Source: an uncultured Prevotella sp. (GTDB lineage Bacteria; Bacteroidota; Bacteroidia; Bacteroidales; Bacteroidaceae). From it: 10,205 nt of DNA. The stretch covers positions 1-10,205 of the forward strand of contig CAJKQX010000078.1 in NCBI GenBank assembly GCA_905202125.1, read 5' to 3'. The notes beneath the pieces are model-generated. The model worked only from the letters and a program-made list of their open reading frames with translations, had not been told where the DNA came from and ran no database searches. The translations under genes and the position numbers were made by a program. Below are positions 5,090-10,205 of the stretch, piece by piece (position 1 is the stretch's first letter; every line of letters begins with the position of its first letter).

Positions 5090-6172
5090 TTACAACAATC
5101 CTTTAGTTGAAGGTAAAACATTGTGATAAATGTCTCGACGAACAGCCATCTTTATAGATTTGGCGAATGCCTTGAAAATGCCTTCTATCTTATGATGCTC
5201 GTTAGTACCTTCGGCATTGATGTCAAGATTCATCTTTGCGGCATCGCTCAGACTTTTGAAAAAGTGAAGAAACATTTCCGTAGGCATCTCCCCTATTTTC
5301 TCCCGTTTGAATTCGGCATTCCAATTTAGCCATGCACGGCCACCAAAATCGAGGGCTACGCGACACAGGCAATCATCCATCGGCAGACAATATCCATAAC
5401 GCTCGATACCTTGTTTATTTCCCAAAGCCTTTGCCAGACATTCGCCTAATGCGATTGCTGTATCTTCGATTGTATGGTGTTCATCCACGTTTAGGTCACC
5501 CTTAGTGTGTATTGTGAGGTCCATCATTCCATGTCTTCCGATTTGTTCGAGCATGTGGTCGAAAAATCCCAATCCCGTAGATATATCGCAAACGCCGGAG
5601 CCGTCGATATTGATTTTGACATATATATCTGTCTCCGAGGTTGTTCTTTTGATTTCTGCTACACGCTCTCCGGCTGAAAGGATCTCCGTAATTTTGTCCC
5701 ATGTCATATCGGATTGGTTGAGAATGAGCGACTTACATCCCATATTTTGTGCAAGTTCTCTATCCGTCTCCCTATCACCGATTACAAAACTGTTTTCAAT
5801 GTCATACTTGTCGGATTCCAGATATTGTCGGACCATACCGACACCCGGTTTTCGCATGGGTGAATTGTCTTCAGGAAAGTGGCGGTCGATGAGTTGTTCC
5901 TTGAAAACAATTCCTTCGCCTTCCAATGTTTGAATGATGAAATTATGTACCGGCCAGAATGTTTCTTCAGGAAAAGAAGTGGTTCCCAATCCATCTTGAT
6001 TGCTTACCATCACGAGATCATAATCGAGATTCTTGCTTATAAACGAGAGATTGCGAAATACACCTTTTACGAATTTCAATTTCTCAAATGAGTCGATCTG
6101 TTCGTCCTCGGGCTCTTCAATAAGTGTACCGTCACGGTCAATAAACAATATCCTTTTTTTATTATTCATCAT
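5090..6172 (-). CDS. hisB: Bifunctional histidinol-phosphatase / imidazoleglycerol-phosphate dehydratase
   Basis: The 360-residue enzyme catalyses two cytoplasmic steps of histidine synthesis: dehydration of imidazoleglycerol phosphate and dephosphorylation of histidinol phosphate. The N-terminal HAD-type phosphatase (about 5-165) has the nucleophile motif FIDRDGTL (D12, D14), VMVSNQDG, RKPGVGM and GDRETD. The dehydratase domain (about 175-360) has FFDHMLEQIGRHG, DEHHTIEDTA (230-239) and NEHHKIEGIFKA (324-335), which supply the manganese ligands, and ends in PSTKGLL. The frame continues upstream to an ATG at 6223, but those 17 residues lie inside the preceding gene and are not part of the family. 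The start at 6172 (or the adjacent ATG at 6169) overlaps the upstream stop, implying translational coupling. Oddly, the zinc loop of E. coli HisB (C-x-H...C-x-C) is replaced here by DRH...SPM (96-106), so only the histidine remains. No other his gene is in the window. Confidence 0.96.
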   Translation of the reverse strand: MMNNKKRILFIDRDGTLIEEPEDEQIDSFEKLKFVKGVFRNLSFISKNLDYDLVMVSNQDGLGTTSFPEETFWPVHNFIIQTLEGEGIVFKEQLIDRHFPEDNSPMRKPGVGMVRQYLESDKYDIENSFVIGDRETDRELAQNMGCKSLILNQSDMTWDKITEILSAGERVAEIKRTTSETDIYVKINIDGSGVCDISTGLGFFDHMLEQIGRHGMMDLTIHTKGDLNVDEHHTIEDTAIALGECLAKALGNKQGIERYGYCLPMDDCLCRVALDFGGRAWLNWNAEFKREKIGEMPTEMFLHFFKSLSDAAKMNLDINAEGTNEHHKIEGIFKAFAKSIKMAVRRDIYHNVLPSTKGLL

Positions 6173-6992
6173 ATTTCTCGGTATTTTGATTTTTAGCTTT
6201 AATTCTTGCTGCGATATTGCCATAAATATAATACATCACAAATATCCACCAAAAGGAAAAATAGTTTGTAAAGAATATTGACACAGCACATATTACATAA
6301 TTCAATGTGTTGTAATAAGAAGGTAGTCCATTGGCATCTCCCATAAGAACACCAATCGTATTCTGTGCATTGATGATGGCGCTTATTATCAGTGGCATGG
6401 TAATAACGAGTAGTATGGCAACAGTTATAATTGATATTAAAATCAATACCGCAGTCATGAAACCCCAATATTTCCATCCATATTTATAATTAAGTTTCAA
6501 CACCTTCAAATAGTTTTCTTCACCATGAATGAGATATTTCATACTGGGAAATATCATCGGCTGAAGAATCAACAGTACCAATATCAATAATTCCGGCAGT
6601 AGAATCAAGTACAAGTTGGATGCAAATGTTGGGGCTTTGTGTAATATAAAATCATTCGCAAAATAGAATATAAGTGAGAATAATGCTATTAATCCGAAAT
6701 TGAACAATACTACTTGAATGATGGCAATAAAATTGGATTTATGGCTTTTGTCATTTAATAATGACAATATGATAGTATCAGTCCAGCTTTTTAAAAGAAA
6801 CGAAGCTAATAATAATACAGATGTAAATATTTTGCTGTTTGTAAACGGTGTTAATGCGAATATAATGGAATAAAGCAAAACTACACCCCATGTCTTTTTT
6901 AATATGGCTGTAAAATTATTACACATCAACTCGTATGCAGCATGTATACAACTTGAGTAGCTGCGGTCTTTATACAAATTATTTTCTAACAT
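6162..6992 (-). CDS. Six-helix integral membrane protein of unknown function
   Basis: I do not recognise a characterised family. With the start at 6992 the protein has 276 residues. After a 33-residue cytoplasmic-looking N-terminus there are about six hydrophobic segments: near 35-52, 55-72, 91-113, 126-150, 172-205 and 228-252. The C-terminus is basic and polar (IAARIKAKNQNTEKYDE). A polar loop, HGEENYLKVLKLNYKYGWKY, separates the fourth and fifth segments. The frame is open back to an ATG at 7070, but that would overlap the methyltransferase gene by 53 bases. The ATG at 6992 leaves a normal 25-base gap and is preferred. The stop overlaps the hisB start by 11 bases, so this is the middle gene of a three-gene operon. 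No catalytic motif is visible, and its role with hisB or the methyltransferase cannot be inferred. Confidence 0.85.
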   Translation of the reverse strand: MLENNLYKDRSYSSCIHAAYELMCNNFTAILKKTWGVVLLYSIIFALTPFTNSKIFTSVLLLASFLLKSWTDTIILSLLNDKSHKSNFIAIIQVVLFNFGLIALFSLIFYFANDFILHKAPTFASNLYLILLPELLILVLLILQPMIFPSMKYLIHGEENYLKVLKLNYKYGWKYWGFMTAVLILISIITVAILLVITMPLIISAIINAQNTIGVLMGDANGLPSYYNTLNYVICAVSIFFTNYFSFWWIFVMYYIYGNIAARIKAKNQNTEKYDE

Positions 6993-7017
6993 TATATTTT
7001 TAAAAATTAATTGACTT

Positions 7018-7773
7018 TTATCTCTTTCTTCTAAATTCGGCGCAAACGATTGCCGTTGCCACTGCAACATTTAGGCTGTCTGTGGTTTTTCTGTTTTGCG
7101 GATAATTGGGAATATATAATTTATCGGTAATCATCGACCTTATTCTTTCGGAAATTCCGTTGCCTTCATTTCCCATTACAATTAACCCGTTTGAAGAGAG
7201 CTGTTGTTCGTAAATATTATCTCCATCGAGCAATGTGCCGTAAATTGGAATACCAACAGGCAATTCATCAATCAGTTTCTCAATGTCTGTGTAAACCACA
7301 TTCACCCTTGCTATGCTGCCCATTGTAGACTGAATTGTTTTGGGATTGAATATATCTGCCGTATCCTCACTGCAAAATATGGTTGAGATACCAAACCAGT
7401 CGGCAATGCGTACAATCGTACCAAGATTGCCGGGGTCCTGTATGCCATCCAAGACGAGTGATAATTGTTTGCTGATATTGATTGTATCTATGCACGGTTT
7501 TGGCTTTTTGAATACAGCCAACACTTGTTGTGGGCGTTTCATAAGGCTTATTTTGCCGAGCTCCTCTTCGTCTACTTGATACAATTCGACCTCTTTTGGC
7601 AAATTCGTATTTACTTTTAACCAATTGTTGGTAGCGACAATCAGTCTTGCAGTAAAATATGGTAGCAAGTCACCAACAATTTTGGGTCCTTCGGCAATGA
7701 ACACATCTTCTGCGTTACGATTTTTCTTATGTTCCAAAGAACGTATATATTTTATTTTGTTTTTACTTATCAT
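7018..7773 (-). CDS. TrmH/SpoU-family RNA 2'-O-methyltransferase
   Basis: The 251-residue enzyme should transfer a methyl group from S-adenosylmethionine to a ribose 2'-OH in rRNA or tRNA. An N-terminal substrate-binding domain (1-95; FIAEGPKIVGDLL at 25-37) precedes the knotted SPOUT domain. The three SpoU motifs are clear. Motif 1 is DPGNLGTIVRIADWFG (113-128), motif 2 is IVMGNEGNGIS (198-208), and motif 3 is IPNYPQNRKTTDSLNVAVA (221-239) with the S-L-N core. The N-terminal domain resembles the RlmB/TsnR type, so rRNA is the likelier target, but the exact nucleotide cannot be told from sequence. It is the first gene of the minus-strand operon and is divergent from tamL, with a -7 element at 7825-7832. 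The length is normal for the family. Confidence 0.94.
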   Translation of the reverse strand: MISKNKIKYIRSLEHKKNRNAEDVFIAEGPKIVGDLLPYFTARLIVATNNWLKVNTNLPKEVELYQVDEEELGKISLMKRPQQVLAVFKKPKPCIDTINISKQLSLVLDGIQDPGNLGTIVRIADWFGISTIFCSEDTADIFNPKTIQSTMGSIARVNVVYTDIEKLIDELPVGIPIYGTLLDGDNIYEQQLSSNGLIVMGNEGNGISERIRSMITDKLYIPNYPQNRKTTDSLNVAVATAIVCAEFRRKR

Positions 7774-7823
7774 AGTTCATTATATGAGGAACTGAAAATC
7801 CATAAGAAATGCTACAAACATAT

Positions 7824-7863
7824 GCAAAGATACTAATATTAATCAATTATTTTGTATCTTTGC
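7824..7863. promoter_or_regulatory. Mirrored divergent -7 promoter elements (methyltransferase operon and tamL)
   Basis: GTATCTTTGC occurs on the plus strand at 7854-7863 and, identically, on the minus strand at 7833-7824. Both contain TATCTTTG, which fits the Bacteroidetes -7 consensus TAnnTTTG. One points to tamL (start 7895) and the other to the methyltransferase gene (start 7773). The 20 bases between them are almost pure AT. Neither has a TTTG at the ideal -33 position. The two polymerases would bind overlapping DNA, so the transcription units may compete. Confidence 0.6.
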
Positions 7864-7894
7864 ACATATTTTAAAGCATATTTGGATAAAATAT

Positions 7895-10117
7895 ATGTCT
7901 CAAACTCGATTCGCGTTTTCTGAATACAGATTTATTATTATACTCGTCCTTGTAATATTTCTGATGTTTTCCTGCTCAAATACGAAATATGTTTCGGAAG
8001 ACAAGTATTTGCTTACTGAGACGCAAATACAGTCAGATGAAAAGAGTCTTGATGTGTCCAATTTGGAGCCATATATTCGTCAAAGAGCTAATTCCAAATG
8101 GTTTTCTTTATTCAAAATTCCATTGGGCATTTATGATTTGTCTGGCCGTGATACAACTAAATGGATAAACCGTACACTACGTAGAATCGGGGAAAGCCCC
8201 GTTTTATATGATTCGATCCAGACCGGATTATCATGTAATAATTTGAAATCTGCACTACAAGACATGGGTTATCTACAAGCCGAAGTGAGTGTCGATACTT
8301 TGATTAAAGGAAAAAAGATTAAAACAAGATACAATTTACATCCAGGAACACCATATTTATTGGGGAAAGTAAATTATGATATCAAAGATCCAAAGATATC
8401 ACAGATATTAAAGGAGCATGATGATAGGAAATTATCCAAGGGGATTCGGTTTTCGGTGGCAGCTCTTGAAGAAGAAAGAAAACGTATAGTAAATATTTTG
8501 ATAAATAACGGATATTACCGTTTCAATAAAGATTTTATAATATACGAAGCGGATTCTGCGGCTCTTCCCAATACCGTAAATCTTAATTTGAAATTATTGA
8601 AATATCGCACCAATAACAATAGTCCGGAAACAGACCACCCACAATATTATATCAACAACATTCATTATACCAATGCTGACGGTGGCAACGTGCATTTGCG
8701 CAAACGTGTACTTGAAAATAATACAGCACTGAAGCCGAATAAGATTTTCCGGACTAATGATTTGCAGAAAACGTATAATAATTTCGCAAGGTTGCAGGCG
8801 GTGAAATTCACCAATATCAGATTTACAGAGTTGCCTGACACATCCCTACTCGACTGCAATATTCAACTCAGTACCAATCTACCAAACACCGTTTCTTTCC
8901 AGCCCGAAGGCACTAATACTGCAGGCGATTTGGGTGCGGCAGCATTGCTTACTTATGAAAATCGAAACCTTTTCAAAGGCTCCGAAGTGCTTAGCATACA
9001 GTTGCGTGCTGCTTTTGAGGCTATTACCGGTCTCGAAGGATATCAAAACGAGGACTACGAGGAATACAATATCGAAACAAAACTCATGTTTCCGCGTTTC
9101 ATTGCTCCGTTTCTATCAAAGTCGTTCAGAAGACGAAGCAATGCGCGATCTGAACTACAACTGAGTTATAATCTTCAGAACCGTCCCGAATTTCATCGTC
9201 GAGTCTTCACTTCAGCATGGAGATATCATTGGAGCGAACCTAATCATAATTCGACATACAGGTTTGACTTACTTGACTTGAATTATGTTTATATGCCCTG
9301 GATATCGGACAAATTCAAAAACGATTATCTCGATGATGATGCCAACCGAAATGCAATTCTTCGTTACAATTACGAAGATTTGTTCATTATGAAGACGGGG
9401 TTCGGTGTCACATATAATAATGGTGTCCACGCTTTTAAAATCAATGTAGAAACAGCCGGCAACTATCTGAATCTTTTTTCTCACGTTCTAAACTCTGAGA
9501 AGAATGACAAGAAACAATACACATTTTTTAATATTGCCTATGCGCAGTATGCTAAAGCCGATATTGATTACACCCGTTTGTTCACTTTCGACAAACGAAA
9601 TTCGTTGGCCATACACTTTGATTTTGGCATTGCATACCCTTATGGCAACAGCACAATATTGCCCTTTGAGAAACGTTATTTTTCTGGAGGAGCCAACTCT
9701 GTGAGAGGATGGAATGTACGAGAACTCGGTCCGGGTAAGTTTCACGGTACAGATGGACGCATCGATTTTATCAATCAGACAGGTGATATGAAACTTGATC
9801 TCAATCTTGAATATCGTACTGCATTGTTTTGGAAATTCAACGGAGCATTCTTCATCGATGCAGGTAATATATGGACTTTACGCTCTTATGCAGAACAACC
9901 GGGCGGACAATTCAAATTCAACGAGTTTTACAAACAGCTTGCAGCCTCGTATGGCTTGGGCCTCAGACTCAATCTTGATTATTTCGTCCTTCGTTTTGAT
10001 ATGGGTATGAAAGCCGTCAATCCGGCATACAGAAACAAAGAAGAACATTATGCGATAATACATCCGGATTTCAGTCGCGACTTTTCATTTCATTTTGCCG
10101 TCGGACTTCCATTCTAA
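7895..10117 (+). CDS. tamL: Translocation and assembly module lipoprotein TamL (BamA/TamA-family Omp85 protein)
   Basis: The 740-residue outer-membrane protein belongs to the Omp85 superfamily and is the Bacteroidetes TamA counterpart that carries a lipid anchor. In partnership with TamB it is thought to serve outer-membrane assembly or lipid transport. A hydrophobic N-terminal segment (13-26) ends in a lipobox-like LMFSC with C27 as the lipidated residue. Periplasmic POTRA-type repeats occupy about 30-330, including the family-typical KWFSLFKIPLGIYDLSGRDT. The 16-strand barrel covers about 340-740. Its conserved loop motif is GGANSVRGW (598-606, VRGW at 603-606), and the C-terminus is the aromatic beta-signal FHFAVGLPF. 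The protein seems complete. Its start has no Shine-Dalgarno but lies 31 bases after the -7 element. tamB commonly follows in this phylum, but the 88 bases left in the window contain no visible start. Confidence 0.93.
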   Translation: MSQTRFAFSEYRFIIILVLVIFLMFSCSNTKYVSEDKYLLTETQIQSDEKSLDVSNLEPYIRQRANSKWFSLFKIPLGIYDLSGRDTTKWINRTLRRIGESPVLYDSIQTGLSCNNLKSALQDMGYLQAEVSVDTLIKGKKIKTRYNLHPGTPYLLGKVNYDIKDPKISQILKEHDDRKLSKGIRFSVAALEEERKRIVNILINNGYYRFNKDFIIYEADSAALPNTVNLNLKLLKYRTNNNSPETDHPQYYINNIHYTNADGGNVHLRKRVLENNTALKPNKIFRTNDLQKTYNNFARLQAVKFTNIRFTELPDTSLLDCNIQLSTNLPNTVSFQPEGTNTAGDLGAAALLTYENRNLFKGSEVLSIQLRAAFEAITGLEGYQNEDYEEYNIETKLMFPRFIAPFLSKSFRRRSNARSELQLSYNLQNRPEFHRRVFTSAWRYHWSEPNHNSTYRFDLLDLNYVYMPWISDKFKNDYLDDDANRNAILRYNYEDLFIMKTGFGVTYNNGVHAFKINVETAGNYLNLFSHVLNSEKNDKKQYTFFNIAYAQYAKADIDYTRLFTFDKRNSLAIHFDFGIAYPYGNSTILPFEKRYFSGGANSVRGWNVRELGPGKFHGTDGRIDFINQTGDMKLDLNLEYRTALFWKFNGAFFIDAGNIWTLRSYAEQPGGQFKFNEFYKQLAASYGLGLRLNLDYFVLRFDMGMKAVNPAYRNKEEHYAIIHPDFSRDFSFHFAVGLPF

Positions 10118-10205
10118 TAATATTACAATAATAATTTAGAATTATTCGTTTGATACTGTTTCTTTGAGTGTGTCTGAGTGAAGGCACTGAAAAAAAGGAC
10201 CCGTC

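Noticed and set aside
5505..5933. Plus-strand frame of 142 codons opposite hisB
   Set aside because: It is antisense to a gene with complete catalytic motifs, and its protein has no recognisable features.
7060..7070. Start of the membrane protein at 7070
   Set aside because: It would overlap the methyltransferase gene by 53 bases and add 26 polar residues. The ATG at 6992 gives a normal intergenic gap.
10118..10205. Start of tamB downstream of tamL
   Set aside because: No start codon with a plausible following frame is visible in the last 88 bases, and no promoter or terminator can be supported there.

Overview
The window looks like Bacteroidales (Bacteroidota) DNA. The evidence is a bifunctional HisB of the Bacteroidetes type, a lipoprotein-type Omp85 assembly factor (TamL), promoter elements of the form TTTG-N19-TAnnTTTG, and AT-rich leaders that mostly lack a strong Shine-Dalgarno. 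I cannot assign genus or species.

Left part (about 1-3600) is mobile DNA. It opens with the 3' part of a TOPRIM-type primase gene that has lost its N-terminal half at a breakpoint near position 75, beside a perfect 20-bp palindrome. Next come a spacer rich in inverted repeats (a plausible oriT) and a complete MobV-family relaxase gene closed by a clear hairpin terminator. Two AT-rich cargo genes follow. The first encodes a two-helix membrane-anchored protein I do not recognise. The second encodes a protein with sequence features resembling Imm11/Imm43-type immunity proteins. No integrase, transposase or conjugation gene is visible, so this is a piece or remnant of a mobilizable element.

The 3536-4087 stretch has no substantial gene. 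It carries a textbook Bacteroidetes promoter with no proper gene behind it, a 12-codon mini-ORF whose stop lies in a small hairpin, a 9-bp inverted repeat pair, a dyad, and the -7 element of the next gene. The boundary between the mobile segment and the chromosome probably lies here but cannot be fixed exactly.

Right part (4088-10205) looks like ordinary chromosome. A secreted glucosaminidase with two LysM repeats converges on a three-gene minus-strand operon (TrmH/SpoU-family RNA methyltransferase, six-helix membrane protein, HisB), and the two units share a strong bidirectional terminator. The operon is divergent from tamL, and the two promoters form a mirrored pair of identical 10-bp -7 elements. 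The glucosaminidase trims or remodels peptidoglycan, TamL works in outer-membrane assembly, HisB makes histidine and the methyltransferase modifies RNA. These are housekeeping functions and contrast with the accessory character of the left part.
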